Shown: positions 50,770 to 60,517 of the stretch, piece after piece
Numbering within the stretch: the first letter of the stretch is position 1
How the letters are laid out: each line of letters opens with the position of its first letter
From: an uncultured Prevotella sp.
Lineage (GTDB): Bacteria; Bacteroidota; Bacteroidia; Bacteroidales; Bacteroidaceae
DNA length: 64,000 nt
Direction of reading: 5' to 3'
NCBI GenBank assembly: GCA_947169185.1
Contig: CAMVOS010000007.1
Coordinates: 16,007-80,006, forward strand
The notes under the pieces: model-generated
The model's database searches: none
Seen by the model: only the letters and a program-made list of their open reading frames with translations
What the model was told of the DNA's origin: nothing
Translations under genes and position numbers: made by a program

Positions 50770-52704
50770 TTACTTCGAGAAATAACGGACGCAGTTACGG
50801 AGGGCATTAGGATTACCCATATCGTACATGGTACCCTTCAGGCGCACACCCATCATGCCGCTCTTCTGGCGCACAGCCTCAAGGGCGGCAGTCAGTTCTA
50901 TCTCACGTGTAAGGTCCCAGTCCCCGTCAGCCTTCTTGATATCCGCTTCGAGCTGATCAAACACCTCGGGAGTCAGGATATACTGTCCGAAGACCGAATA
51001 ATATTCCTTCTCACCCTCCTTGTTACGCACACCCAGGAACTCCTCAGCGTACGAGGCCTTGGGTTTTTCGTGCATCACAGATACATTGAGGATGGTATTC
51101 TCCTTATCCTCCCACACACCACTCAGTATGCCATAGTGACTCACCTCAGCCAACGGAATGGGATGGATACTGACCATCAGCTGGTTGTAGCGCTCATAAC
51201 GTTCTATCAATTGTAAAGCACAGGGTTTGTTGGTCTGACTGCGATAGAGCGTATCTCCCAAGAGCAGCAACACGGGTTCTCCACCTGCAAACTCTGCAGC
51301 CTGGAATACCGCATGTCCAAAACCGCGTTTCTCGTGCTGATAGACATAATGCAGACGCTTGCCAATGTCTAAGATACGGTTCTCGTACTCTTGTGCCTCT
51401 TTGTTCAACTTACGCAGGTGTTCCTCGCTGAGTTGACGCTCAAAGAACTCCGTATATTGCAGACGTTCCTCCTCAGAGCCTAACACTAGACAAATCTCCT
51501 CTACCCCACTCTTCACCAGTTCTTCCAACAGAATGAGGATAACGGGACGCACCATACCGTCGGCACAAGGAATGGGGAAAAAGTCCTTCTTCAGTGCACG
51601 TGTGGCCGGATACAAGCGCGTACCAAAGCCTGCCACAGGAATGATGGCCTTACGCACGGTATGTACTGGATTCAGAGTCAGTGGATAGGCCTTCATGCCC
51701 TGAGCGTTCAGGTAGTTCACCAATTGCTGCTGATCCTCAGCACTACGAGCCAGAAACTGCACAGAACCATCACCATGTGAACCGACGCCCTTGCCACCCC
51801 ATATCATAGGCTGGATATTGGGATCCTGCAACACCTGATGCAGTTTGGGAGCCCACAACGCTGATGACATGGGGGCAATATACTTGTCGAACATCGCCTC
51901 TGCCTCTGTCATCAGTTTGCCTAACGACTCCGCATCACCATTAGCCATATAATTGATGGCTTTGTTCACCATGTTTTGGTTCCACTCTCCCAATGCCTTA
52001 TGAAGATTTTTCTCTTCCTCTGTCGTAGCAAAGGGATAAGCCTTGTTCAGGTCCGACAGAATCTTGATGGTATCTTTTTCAGCACACAGGTCTGCAAAAA
52101 CCCAATAGAGCGTCTTCTTGACATTCAGCGACTTCACTTCAATCTCGTCACCGTCAAATGTCATGAGATTTGGCTTCACACCAAAGGCGCAGGCTTGATC
52201 CAGACGACCACAACGGCTCGAGGTACGCAACTCGCCAACATAGGCGATATTCATCTCGCCTAACGTGTTGAGGTTCAGATTATATAATAAATTGAACGCG
52301 CGCGCAACCAGCACACAGATAGCTGCACTCGACGACAAGCCGCTCTTCATAGGCAGCGTCATATCCGTAATACGAATACGCACACCACCCACCTTATACC
52401 ATTCCAACATATACGAGGCCACACCAGCACAATAGCTGAAAAACGAGCCCGACTTCGCCACGCGTTTCAGTTCCTGTTCGCTCATGCGACACGAGAAATC
52501 ACGCCACACATCAGACAATTCTGTGGCATCACTATGCATCTCGAAAATAGTCGATCGTTCCACCTCAGCATAAATACCCTGTTCGATACCCGTCACAATT
52601 GAGGCACCTGGCATGATGTCAGCATTCATCGTACGATAGTGACCAGCCCAGTCAGTATGTTCACCAAAGAGGCACAAACGGCCCGGTACAAAGAGTTTCA
52701 GCAT
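50770..52704 (-). CDS. Bifunctional sugar-1-kinase / UTP-sugar-1-phosphate uridylyltransferase fusion
   Basis: A 644-residue fusion. Residues 1-345 are a GHMP kinase (VPGRLCLFGEHTDWAG at 6-21; MKSGLSSSAAICV at 119-131). Residues 352-644 are a GalU-like nucleotidyltransferase (KAIIPVAGFGTRLYPATRAL at 352-371, KDFFPIPCADG, later YQHEKRGFGHAV and LLLLGDT). The logic resembles Bacteroides Fkp (fucokinase/GDP-fucose pyrophosphorylase), but the order is kinase first and the second domain is of the UTP-using GalU type. It probably turns a free sugar into a UDP-sugar in one protein; which sugar is not evident. It has its own promoter (52744-52773). Confidence 0.85.
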   Translation of the reverse strand: MLKLFVPGRLCLFGEHTDWAGHYRTMNADIMPGASIVTGIEQGIYAEVERSTIFEMHSDATELSDVWRDFSCRMSEQELKRVAKSGSFFSYCAGVASYMLEWYKVGGVRIRITDMTLPMKSGLSSSAAICVLVARAFNLLYNLNLNTLGEMNIAYVGELRTSSRCGRLDQACAFGVKPNLMTFDGDEIEVKSLNVKKTLYWVFADLCAEKDTIKILSDLNKAYPFATTEEEKNLHKALGEWNQNMVNKAINYMANGDAESLGKLMTEAEAMFDKYIAPMSSALWAPKLHQVLQDPNIQPMIWGGKGVGSHGDGSVQFLARSAEDQQQLVNYLNAQGMKAYPLTLNPVHTVRKAIIPVAGFGTRLYPATRALKKDFFPIPCADGMVRPVILILLEELVKSGVEEICLVLGSEEERLQYTEFFERQLSEEHLRKLNKEAQEYENRILDIGKRLHYVYQHEKRGFGHAVFQAAEFAGGEPVLLLLGDTLYRSQTNKPCALQLIERYERYNQLMVSIHPIPLAEVSHYGILSGVWEDKENTILNVSVMHEKPKASYAEEFLGVRNKEGEKEYYSVFGQYILTPEVFDQLEADIKKADGDWDLTREIELTAALEAVRQKSGMMGVRLKGTMYDMGNPNALRNCVRYFSK

Positions 52705-52743
52705 AACCTATTTTGTTTTGTAATATTTAGCTTTTTTATTGCA

Positions 52744-52773
52744 CAAAGGTACGAAGAAATGTGCAAAAACCAA
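52744..52773 (-). promoter_or_regulatory. Promoter of the kinase/pyrophosphorylase gene
   Basis: On the minus strand TTG (52773-52771), 19-bp spacer, TACCTTTG (52751-52744), a full Bacteroidota consensus 40 bp before the start. Confidence 0.75.
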
Positions 52774-52801
52774 AGAAAAACGTATTTTTTTCGTAAAATA
52801 T

Positions 52802-52832
52802 TTGGTGGTTATCATGAAAATATATACTTTTG
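52802..52832 (+). promoter_or_regulatory. Promoter of the ECF sigma gene
   Basis: TTG at 52802-52804, 20-bp spacer, TACTTTTG at 52825-52832, divergent from the previous promoter. The leader would be about 80 nt. Confidence 0.7.
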
Positions 52833-52918
52833 TACCCGAAATAATAACAAAAATTAATAACTCATCAAAAATTACACTGCCTATTGAGAAAGACTCTACT
52901 TCATAAAAAATAAAGAAT

Positions 52919-53518
52919 ATGAAGAATTATGATGGCATGGCTGACGAAACGTTGGCACTGCTTTACGTAGGAGGAGACAATAGGGCATTTGACGAGTTAT
53001 TAGCTCGCAATCAACAGAAGCTCTACAATTACATATTGTTCGTGGTTCGCGACCCCGAGCTGGCTAACGACGTATTCCAGGAGACCTTCGTCAAGGTCAT
53101 CACACGTCTGCAAGAGGGTAAGTATACTGACTCCGGCAAATTCGCATTCTGGCTCAGCAAGATTGCCCATAATGTCATTATGGACACCTTCCGTCAGCAG
53201 AAGAGCGAGCACACCGTCGAGGTTTCCAAGGACAATGACCTCAACAAGCTACGTCGTCAGGACCTAATGGAGACGAACCGCGAGAACGAATTCGTCAACA
53301 CCCAGATTATGGCAGACGTGCGACACCTGATGGACACACTACCCGCCCCACAACGCGAGGTGGTCTACATGCGTTACTATCAGGACCTGTCGTTCAAGGA
53401 GATTGCCGAGGCCACAGGCGTCAGCATCAATACGTCTTTGGGCCGCATGCGATACGCACTGATCAACATGCGGCGCATAGCCAAGGAGCATGACCTTCAG
53501 CTTAATCTAGAACTCTAG
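52919..53518 (+). CDS. RNA polymerase ECF-type sigma factor
   Basis: A 199-residue sigma-70 family protein. Region 2 is AFDELLARNQQKLYNYILFV, then DPELANDVFQETFVKVITRL; region 4 is LPAPQREVVYMRYYQDLSFK, then EIAEATGVSINTSLGRMRYA. Length fits an ECF factor. No anti-sigma gene is adjacent; it stands alone between two divergent or convergent minus-strand genes. The target regulon is unknown. Confidence 0.9.
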   Translation: MKNYDGMADETLALLYVGGDNRAFDELLARNQQKLYNYILFVVRDPELANDVFQETFVKVITRLQEGKYTDSGKFAFWLSKIAHNVIMDTFRQQKSEHTVEVSKDNDLNKLRRQDLMETNRENEFVNTQIMADVRHLMDTLPAPQREVVYMRYYQDLSFKEIAEATGVSINTSLGRMRYALINMRRIAKEHDLQLNLEL

Positions 53519-53531
53519 GAACGCCTAGAAT

Positions 53532-53551
53532 TGCCTAGGAAAGCCTAGGCA
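53532..53551. terminator. Possible bidirectional terminator
   Basis: TGCCTAGG-aaag-CCTAGGCA, a perfect 8-bp stem in the 46-bp gap between the convergent sigma and rpe genes; further CCTAGG copies flank it. It has no strong U tract on either side. Confidence 0.5.
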
Positions 53552-53564
53552 CACCTAGGAATTA

Positions 53565-54215
53565 TCAAAGAACACGCAAGTTATGAATGGCTTGCTCTGG
53601 GTTTTGGTTTCTGAAGACGTAGCTGCCGGCTACGAGGACGTCGGCACCAGCTGCCACAAGTCGTGGTGCCGTCTCAGCCTGCACGCCGCCATCGATTTCT
53701 ATCAGTGCCTTCGAGCCACTATCGTCAATGAGTTGGCGCAGGCGTTTTACCTTCTGGATGGTATTCTCGATGAACTTCTGACCACCAAAACCAGGATTCA
53801 CACTCATTAGCAGCACCATATCCACGTCGCCAATGACATCCTCCAGCAGCGATATGGGCGATGCAGGATTCAGCGTCACACCAGCCTTCATGCCTGCCTG
53901 ATGGATTTCCTGTATGGTACGGTGCAGATGTGTACAAGCCTCCACATGCACGTTCATCATCATCGCACCTAACTTGCGAGTCTGTTCGATGTAGTGCTCA
54001 GGGTGCACAATCATATAGTGGACATCCAAGGGTTTCTGGCACTTCTTGGCCACAGCCTCAAGTACAGGAAAACCAAACGAGATGTTAGGCACAAATACGC
54101 CATCCATCACATCGAGGTGAAGCCAATCGGCCTCACTCCGATTAATCATTTCAATATCTTTGTCGAGATGCAGAAAATCAGCTGCAAGCAGCGACGGGGA
54201 TACCATTGTAGCCAT
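53565..54215 (-). CDS. rpe: Ribulose-phosphate 3-epimerase
   Basis: A 216-residue TIM-barrel enzyme interconverting ribulose-5-P and xylulose-5-P. It shows VSPSLLAADFLHLDKDI, WLHLDVMDGVFVPNISFG, DVHYMIVHPEHYI, MSVNPGFGGQKFI and EIDGGVQAE, covering the metal ligands and catalytic Asp residues. Length is normal. It lies 159 bp after fmt, in the same direction. Confidence 0.95.
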   Translation of the reverse strand: MATMVSPSLLAADFLHLDKDIEMINRSEADWLHLDVMDGVFVPNISFGFPVLEAVAKKCQKPLDVHYMIVHPEHYIEQTRKLGAMMMNVHVEACTHLHRTIQEIHQAGMKAGVTLNPASPISLLEDVIGDVDMVLLMSVNPGFGGQKFIENTIQKVKRLRQLIDDSGSKALIEIDGGVQAETAPRLVAAGADVLVAGSYVFRNQNPEQAIHNLRVL

Positions 54216-54374
54216 TCGTCAGATTTTTCTTTGTGTTACACATACGCGCAAACTGTTTGACAAACAGAATGGTGGCGGGATGTGGATGAAAATCGTCTTG
54301 TGTAAAATTTGTCATAGGCAAAATCATGTTTAGTGTTACCTTCTATTATTGTAACGCAACATTTTGCCCATTTA

Positions 54375-55364
54375 TTATATTGCAGAAGAACTTTTTTTCA
54401 CATGATACAGTTCTATGCTCTTCATACCGTTCAGGAAGTCGCGAGCCGACATGCGTTTCTTGCCTGCCAGTTGCAGTTCCAAAATCTCCAAGAGAGCATC
54501 ACCTGCACTGATATAAAGCGCTTTGCCGTCCGTTGTCAGTACACCACGACCCTGCCCTTTTCGATCGGTTTTACGCGATTTATAGATTTTCAGCACCGTT
54601 TCCTTTCCGTCGGGAGCAATGAGCGTCGTCCATGCACCAGGCACAGGGCTCAGGCCTCGCACGAAGTCGTACACCTGCTTGGCTGTCTTCGTCCAGTCAA
54701 TTTCGCAGGTCTCCTTGAAGATTTTAGGGGCAGGCTTGATGACAGAACCATCAAGCACACTATTCTGGGGGATGCTGACGGGGAAACCGTCAGCAGCGAG
54801 AATCGCTTCGAGGGTTTCCAGGCAGAGCTGGGCGCCAAGGTGCATCAATCCGTCGTAGACATATTCCACGTCAGCATCATCAGGAATCGGGAACGGCTTC
54901 TTCATGATGATACGCCCCGTATCGATGTCGTGATCCAGGAAGAATGTCGTCACGCCCGTTTCCGTCTCGCCATTGATGACAGCCCAGTTGATGGGTGCCG
55001 CACCGCGATACTGGGGCAACAGCGCTGCATGCACGTTGAACGTGCCATATTCCGGCATTGCCCACACCACCTCGGGCAGCATTCGGAAAGCCACAACCAC
55101 CTGCAGATTGGCCTGGTACGACCGTAGCTGTTCCACAAACTCCGGGTCCTTCATTTTCTCGGGTTGGAGCACGGGTAAACCGTGCTCGAGCGCGTATTGT
55201 TTTACCTGCGAGGGCTGCAACACGCTTCCATGGCGGCCCACGGGCTTGTCGGGCTGTGTCACCACTGCCACCACGTTATACTCGTTCTCCACCAGTGCCT
55301 GCAGCGTTTCCACTGCGAACTCCGGTGTTCCCATAAATACGATTCTTAAATCTTCTTTCTTCAT
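54375..55364 (-). CDS. fmt: Methionyl-tRNA formyltransferase
   Basis: A 329-residue enzyme formylating initiator Met-tRNA. The start is LRIVFMGTPEFAVETLQAL; the active site is FNVHAALLPQYRGAAPINWA (Asn-x-His) with the catalytic Asp in DHDIDTGRI; the C-terminal OB domain follows. The codons for ADGFPVS (about 192-198) are formed by a hairpin, GCTGACGG-ggaaa-CCGTCAGC (54774-54794), like those found elsewhere in the window. It is 3 bp after the chloride channel gene. Confidence 0.95.
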   Translation of the reverse strand: MKKEDLRIVFMGTPEFAVETLQALVENEYNVVAVVTQPDKPVGRHGSVLQPSQVKQYALEHGLPVLQPEKMKDPEFVEQLRSYQANLQVVVAFRMLPEVVWAMPEYGTFNVHAALLPQYRGAAPINWAVINGETETGVTTFFLDHDIDTGRIIMKKPFPIPDDADVEYVYDGLMHLGAQLCLETLEAILAADGFPVSIPQNSVLDGSVIKPAPKIFKETCEIDWTKTAKQVYDFVRGLSPVPGAWTTLIAPDGKETVLKIYKSRKTDRKGQGRGVLTTDGKALYISAGDALLEILELQLAGKKRMSARDFLNGMKSIELYHVKKSSSAI

Positions 55365-55367
55365 ATT

Positions 55368-57164
55368 CTAGTCTTGACTGAGGTCGTGCACCATTTTGCG
55401 GTACATGGCAAACATACGTTTACGCGAGATGTAGCCCTTCAGATAGTTACTGCTATCGACAACAGGCAACCAGTCGGCCTGTGTCGTTTCAAACATACGC
55501 ATGACACGCGTCATAGGCGTGGTATCGTTCAGCGTAGCAGCTGGTTCCACCATCAGCTGTGAGGCCTTGAAATGATGGTACAGCTCCGTGCGGAACACCA
55601 CATGGCGTATTTTCACGACGTTAATCTCGCCCAACAGTGTACCAGCCGGGTCTGTGACAGGTAACACACGATGGCGCGAGCGCGATATCTGATGTACTAT
55701 CTGGCCCAACTCCATATCGGGGTCTACTGCCTGAAAATCGCGATCTATCACAGAGTCCAGACTCATCAGCGTCAGTGCTGCATGATCCGTATGATGCGTC
55801 ACCAACTTACCTTGCTTGGCCAGTCGCAGACTGTAGATGCCATGAGGTTCGAAGATGTTGATGGTCAGATAGCTGGACACGGCGACAATCATCAGCGGCA
55901 TGAAGAGGTTGTAGCCACTGGTAATCTCGGCAATGAGAAAGATACCCGTCAGAGGGGCGTGCATGACACCTGACATCACCCCCGCCATGCCCAATAGCGA
56001 GAAGTTTTTCTCTGGCACATAAACACCGATCTGGTGCATGTTCCACAATCGCGAGAAAAAGAATCCCGTAAAGCAGCCAATGAACAGCGAAGGTGCAAAG
56101 GTACCGCCACAGCCGCCACCGCCATTCGTCGCAGAAGTGGCAAATACTTTGGTAAGCAACACCAGACCTATATATAATATAAGGTACTCGGAATGACCAT
56201 AGAACAACGAACCATCCAATATCTGGTTCCAGTCGGCCTCCGTCTTACCGTTCAACAGCAGGTTGATAGAACGATAGCCCTCACCATAGAGCGATGGGAA
56301 CACGAAAATCAGCGTACTCAGGATGGCACCACCGATAAGCAATTTCACGTAGGGTTTGTCCTTAAAGCGGGCGAACATATCCTCGCACACCGTCATGGTA
56401 CGCACGAAATAGAGTGAAACTAGTCCGCACGTGACACCCAACAGCACACAGGCAGGCACACGCTGCACTGTCCAGTCGCTGTCCAAATGGAACGAGAACA
56501 TCACTGCATTACCTGAGAAGATATACGTGAAACAGGTGGCTGTCACACACGACACCAGGATAGGCAACAGCGAGGCCATGGTCAGGTCAATCATCAGCAC
56601 CTCGAGCGTGAACACCAGTCCTGCAATAGGTGCCTTAAAGATACCGGCTATAGCACCCGCAGCACCACAACCCACAAGCGTCATCAGCGTCTTGTTGTCC
56701 AAGCGGAACAACTTGCCCAGATTCGAGCCTATGGCTGAACCTGTCAGTACGATAGGAGCCTCGGCACCCACAGAACCACCGAAACCGATGGTAATGGCAG
56801 AAGCGATGACCGAAGACCACGTATTATGGGCCCTCAGACGACTGCGGTTACTGGAAATGGCATAGAGGATTCGTGTGATACCATGCGAGATGTTGTCCTT
56901 GACCACATAGCGCACAAAGAGCGACGTCAGGTAGATACCAATGACGGGATAGACCAGGTAGAGCCAGTTGTACGTGTCAGCATGGAAACGACCCGTCAGC
57001 AGGGCCACAATGGTATTGATGAGTCCGTGAAGAATATAGGCAGCCACAGCAGACAGCAAGCCCACCATGAACGCCAAGACCAACATAAACATCTTGTCGC
57101 TCACGTGTTCCACACGCCAGTCGTGCAACTTCCTCAACCACACGGGTCTATGCTCTTCACTCAT
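55368..57164 (-). CDS. CLC-family chloride channel/antiporter with CBS domains
   Basis: A 598-residue membrane protein with about ten to twelve helices (30-440) and a C-terminal CBS pair (about 455-590: LDSVIDRDFQAVDPDMEL and ADWLPVVDSSNYLKGYISRK). The CLC pore motifs appear as GGSVGAEAPIVLTGSAIG, containing the gating Glu position, and GGGGCGGTFAPSLFIGCF. The N-terminus is cytoplasmic. It moves Cl- (with or without H+ exchange), with the CBS pair probably sensing nucleotides. It lies between fmt and the yrdC-domain gene. Confidence 0.9.
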   Translation of the reverse strand: MSEEHRPVWLRKLHDWRVEHVSDKMFMLVLAFMVGLLSAVAAYILHGLINTIVALLTGRFHADTYNWLYLVYPVIGIYLTSLFVRYVVKDNISHGITRILYAISSNRSRLRAHNTWSSVIASAITIGFGGSVGAEAPIVLTGSAIGSNLGKLFRLDNKTLMTLVGCGAAGAIAGIFKAPIAGLVFTLEVLMIDLTMASLLPILVSCVTATCFTYIFSGNAVMFSFHLDSDWTVQRVPACVLLGVTCGLVSLYFVRTMTVCEDMFARFKDKPYVKLLIGGAILSTLIFVFPSLYGEGYRSINLLLNGKTEADWNQILDGSLFYGHSEYLILYIGLVLLTKVFATSATNGGGGCGGTFAPSLFIGCFTGFFFSRLWNMHQIGVYVPEKNFSLLGMAGVMSGVMHAPLTGIFLIAEITSGYNLFMPLMIVAVSSYLTINIFEPHGIYSLRLAKQGKLVTHHTDHAALTLMSLDSVIDRDFQAVDPDMELGQIVHQISRSRHRVLPVTDPAGTLLGEINVVKIRHVVFRTELYHHFKASQLMVEPAATLNDTTPMTRVMRMFETTQADWLPVVDSSNYLKGYISRKRMFAMYRKMVHDLSQD

Positions 57165-57179
57165 GTCCTTACTCCTATT

Positions 57180-57800
57180 TTAACTCCTAATTATCGTCAC
57201 CTGCCCATCGGGACGCAGACGGATGATGCTGCTGGGCGTGTGGGGCTTATGTTCCTGACGACGGCTCCAGCAGACGTAGTCGACCTGTTCGATGATGCGT
57301 GGGTCTATGTCGCAATAGTTCTGGGCAGCAGGCTCTCCACTGATATTGGCAGAGGTGCTGACCAAGGCTTTCTGGAATCGGTAGCACAGCTCGCGTGAAA
57401 AGGGCTCCTGTGTGATGCGCAGGGCTATCGAGCCATCCTCGGCAATAAGGTTGGGAGCCAAGTTCACAGCGCCATCAAGGATGATGGTGGTGGGCCTCAC
57501 AGGGGGACAGTCCCTCTGTGAGCCAACCTCACACAGGGACTGTCCCCCTGTGAGGCTATCGATGAGCTGCCAGGCCACATCGGGCACGTTGCGGACGTAG
57601 CGCTGCAGACGGGCGTCGCTGTCTACGAGACATATCATCGCCTTCGAATCGTCACGCTGCTTGATGTCGTACACGCGCTTCACAGCCTCCGCATTCGTGG
57701 CATCACAACCGATGCCCCACACGGTATCTGTCGGATAGAGTATCACCCCACCCTTACGAAGCACCTCTACTGCATTCTTAATATCTTCTTCTCTTGTCAT
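57180..57800 (-). CDS. Threonylcarbamoyl-AMP synthase (Sua5/YciO/YrdC family)
   Basis: A 206-residue YrdC-domain protein, for tRNA t6A synthesis. Typical strings are VLRKGGVILYPTDTVWGIGC (13-32), IKQRDDSKAMICLVDS, and VSTSANISGEPA. Between LIDS and TTIILDG it carries about 20 extra residues (LTGGQSLCEVGSQRDCPPVR) encoded by a 61-bp near-perfect palindrome (57495-57555) inserted in frame. The expected local sequence in relatives is only a few residues. The protein is probably still active because the insertion falls in a loop (inference). Confidence 0.88.
   Translation of the reverse strand: MTREEDIKNAVEVLRKGGVILYPTDTVWGIGCDATNAEAVKRVYDIKQRDDSKAMICLVDSDARLQRYVRNVPDVAWQLIDSLTGGQSLCEVGSQRDCPPVRPTTIILDGAVNLAPNLIAEDGSIALRITQEPFSRELCYRFQKALVSTSANISGEPAAQNYCDIDPRIIEQVDYVCWSRRQEHKPHTPSSIIRLRPDGQVTIIRS
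57495..57555. repeat. 61-bp palindromic element inside a coding gene
   Basis: Two 28-bp arms with one mismatch around a 5-bp loop (ccaac). The arm begins CCTCACAGGGGGACAGTCCC. It resembles REP-type elements with a GGGGACAG core, also seen at 36861-36891. Confidence 0.85.
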
Positions 57801-57802
57801 AA

Positions 57803-60517
57803 TTATACTTTCTGTAACGTCATTACAAAACGGGCACCATCGGTGTAAGACGTATCGAGCACAACATCGCCACCCAGACGACGGGCCAGCGAACGCGCTA
57901 CGGTAAGACCTATACCTGTGCCGTTATAGTATTCGTCGAGTTGTACGAACTCCTCGAAAATATGCTCACTCTCATCCTCCGGCACGCCAATGCCCGTATC
58001 CTCTACTTCGAAACCTACGGCATTGTTAAAAACCTTCAGACGCAGGATGACGTGCTGTTTGTCATCCACGACATCCGCCCCTTCTGCCTCATGCGTCTCA
58101 GCTGGTGCCGTAAACTTACGGGCATTATCGAGCAATAGTGTCAAGGCACGAACTGCAGCCTGCTCGTTGGTAGTCAGCATGACGTTTTCCGCATCATGCG
58201 TCACCTGCATAGAGAATGTCAGATGTTTGGCATTGAGGATGTCTGAGTCTTCAACAGCCTCAGAAGCCAGCTCTATGGCAGAGATGGTATCGTTACGCTC
58301 TATGACTGTCATACTCTTGGCATCCGACATCTCCAGCATCTTATTGACCAGCTCGGTGATACGGTTGGTATTCTCGGTAATCTGGAGGTTGATGGTCTGA
58401 CGGGTATCCTCGTCGATATCCATATCGGGCGTAGTAATGATCTGCGAATAGCCAGACAGGATATTGAGCGGGGTACGTATCTCGTGGGATATCTGATGGA
58501 TGAATTCACTCTTCATACGCGACGACTCCTGAGCACGGGCATTAGCAATCTCCAAATCGTGATAGGCAGACTCCAGACGCATGGCAGACTGATGACGGAA
58601 ATAGATGAATAGACCAAAGGCGATGATGAGCAGTCCCAGAGTGATAGCAGTGCTTACGAAGCGCTGTGAGGAGAGTGTAGCCTTCTGATTAGCAATCTCC
58701 GTCTCCTTGGTCTGCATGTCATAAATAGCAGCCAATTCCGTCGCATTGTTCTGTCGTTCCTTGACGATGGCCGTATCAAGCACGCTGCATATCCAACGTC
58801 CTATGGCAAGGGCAGAATCAGTACGGTGGGCCTCCATATTAGCCCTGTATTTCGGTAACAGGTAATCATGGAGGTTATCGAGTGTCATACGCGTATCATA
58901 TTTCTTCAAGAGACTATCCAAATGTTCAAAATTACGGGCAGCCTCAGTCCAACGGTTGGCAGCCATTAGATAGCTGGTGGCATCAATCTTGCCCTCACCA
59001 GTCTGTGCATAGCGCGTATCCATAGCGGTCTGATAAGCCTTCTTCGCCTCAGCCTCATGGTCCATACCAGCCAGTATCCACGCCCTAAAGAAATGGAGTC
59101 GTGCCCACTGCTTGTCATAGAACCCGTCGTGTGCTTGCGGATGCTCTTTATAGCGCAGCAGCAGCTGCTCAAAGCGATCCGTCCATTTGTCAGCCTCCTG
59201 ATAGTGACCTGTCTGGGTATAGGCATATACAATATTGAGCATACCGATGATGGAACCAGTGAAATTAGCGATATCTGCATCGTTCTCTATCAGTCGCTGA
59301 TAACTATCGTAAGCCCTATCATAGCTTACTGAAGCTTCACTAGGATTGCCCAATTTCAACTGGCAATTACCCACGAAGGCATGCAGATTGGCATAGTCGG
59401 CATTATCGGTAAACTTTTTCTCCTCAAGCAACTTCATGGACGACATTGCAACACGGATAGTACCCTCGTAGTCGAACTTCATGTAGAGCAAGCCTGCCAG
59501 ACGGTTTGCAGACTTGGAGTAATAATCCAAATCGTTGGCATTAACCATCTGTTGCGATACCGCAGCCTTCCATTCGTTCTCAGCCTGGCGCATCTTACGC
59601 AAGCCAGAATAGGCATAGCCACGCCAATAGCAGGCCTTCAGCGTCGACAACACACCGGTCTGCTCCTGATGGTCGGACAATTGCAATATCTGCTCATAGT
59701 CGTGCGACTTATGTGCAGCATTCAACAGACTATCGGTCTCCACCTGTAGCGTGGTTGTCTGCTGCCGGTCGTTCCATGTACACGACGCAAATGTCAGCAC
59801 CATCAACGCCAGCAATATCAAGTGTTTGATGACCTGACCATACTTCTCCAACGAATAAACCATATAGGCAAACATGCCTACGCCCGCACAAAGCAGTAGG
59901 ACGTAGGGCACCAGCTCGTTGGCAAAGATACCCGTAATGGTCACGCTGCCGATGCCAAAGAGGACAATCATGTCACAACACACCTGCATCCACCGAACAA
60001 AGCCACTGACACTGCCCATCGACATCTTCATCATGCGGTAGCTCACGCGGTTGTAGGTACGGTAGAACACAATGATTACCCACAAACCATACAGGAAAAA
60101 CAATATAAACGACAACAGCGTGCACGTAGGGGCCTCCTTCCAGAGCAAGGCCACCGTCCAATAACCAATCATGCCCAGCACAAAGATAACCATGTCGCGT
60201 ATGACGATGTGCCGATTCAGATAGTTGGGATCGAGCAATGACGTGTAGCCCCAGCTGAAACAGAGTGCACCGATATGGAAATACGATACCGTCAGTGCCG
60301 AAGCTGCTGTGGGCCATGTGTTACGCCAGATGAAGATGGCATGCAGGAAATAGCCAATAGCAAAGGCCGTCAGCCATATCGAGGTCAGAATGCGCGTTCT
60401 CCGATAGATAGGGTATTCCGCATAACGACTAGTATGGCGGTGCAATGCAACAGCCATACCCAGATTCATCAGACCTGTCAGCAATAGTGTTATGCGATAT
60501 AATGTCTCCTCCATCAA
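57803..60517 (-). CDS. Hybrid-topology sensor histidine kinase: multi-TM domain + TPR + HisKA/HATPase
   Basis: A 904-residue protein. Residues 1-225 contain about seven hydrophobic helices. Residues 230-246 ([18 protein letters not shown]) read exactly like a lipoprotein signal with Cys246 but lie internally. A TPR region (about 255-600) follows, then a transmembrane helix (about 618-640), coiled coil, HisKA box [14 protein letters not shown] and a full HATPase ([29 protein letters not shown]). It looks like a 7TM sensor fused to a TPR-lipoprotein kinase. No response regulator gene is adjacent. The start overlaps the prfC stop by 4 bp. Confidence 0.85.
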   Translation of the reverse strand: MMEETLYRITLLLTGLMNLGMAVALHRHTSRYAEYPIYRRTRILTSIWLTAFAIGYFLHAIFIWRNTWPTAASALTVSYFHIGALCFSWGYTSLLDPNYLNRHIVIRDMVIFVLGMIGYWTVALLWKEAPTCTLLSFILFFLYGLWVIIVFYRTYNRVSYRMMKMSMGSVSGFVRWMQVCCDMIVLFGIGSVTITGIFANELVPYVLLLCAGVGMFAYMVYSLEKYGQVIKHLILLALMVLTFASCTWNDRQQTTTLQVETDSLLNAAHKSHDYEQILQLSDHQEQTGVLSTLKACYWRGYAYSGLRKMRQAENEWKAAVSQQMVNANDLDYYSKSANRLAGLLYMKFDYEGTIRVAMSSMKLLEEKKFTDNADYANLHAFVGNCQLKLGNPSEASVSYDRAYDSYQRLIENDADIANFTGSIIGMLNIVYAYTQTGHYQEADKWTDRFEQLLLRYKEHPQAHDGFYDKQWARLHFFRAWILAGMDHEAEAKKAYQTAMDTRYAQTGEGKIDATSYLMAANRWTEAARNFEHLDSLLKKYDTRMTLDNLHDYLLPKYRANMEAHRTDSALAIGRWICSVLDTAIVKERQNNATELAAIYDMQTKETEIANQKATLSSQRFVSTAITLGLLIIAFGLFIYFRHQSAMRLESAYHDLEIANARAQESSRMKSEFIHQISHEIRTPLNILSGYSQIITTPDMDIDEDTRQTINLQITENTNRITELVNKMLEMSDAKSMTVIERNDTISAIELASEAVEDSDILNAKHLTFSMQVTHDAENVMLTTNEQAAVRALTLLLDNARKFTAPAETHEAEGADVVDDKQHVILRLKVFNNAVGFEVEDTGIGVPEDESEHIFEEFVQLDEYYNGTGIGLTVARSLARRLGGDVVLDTSYTDGARFVMTLQKV

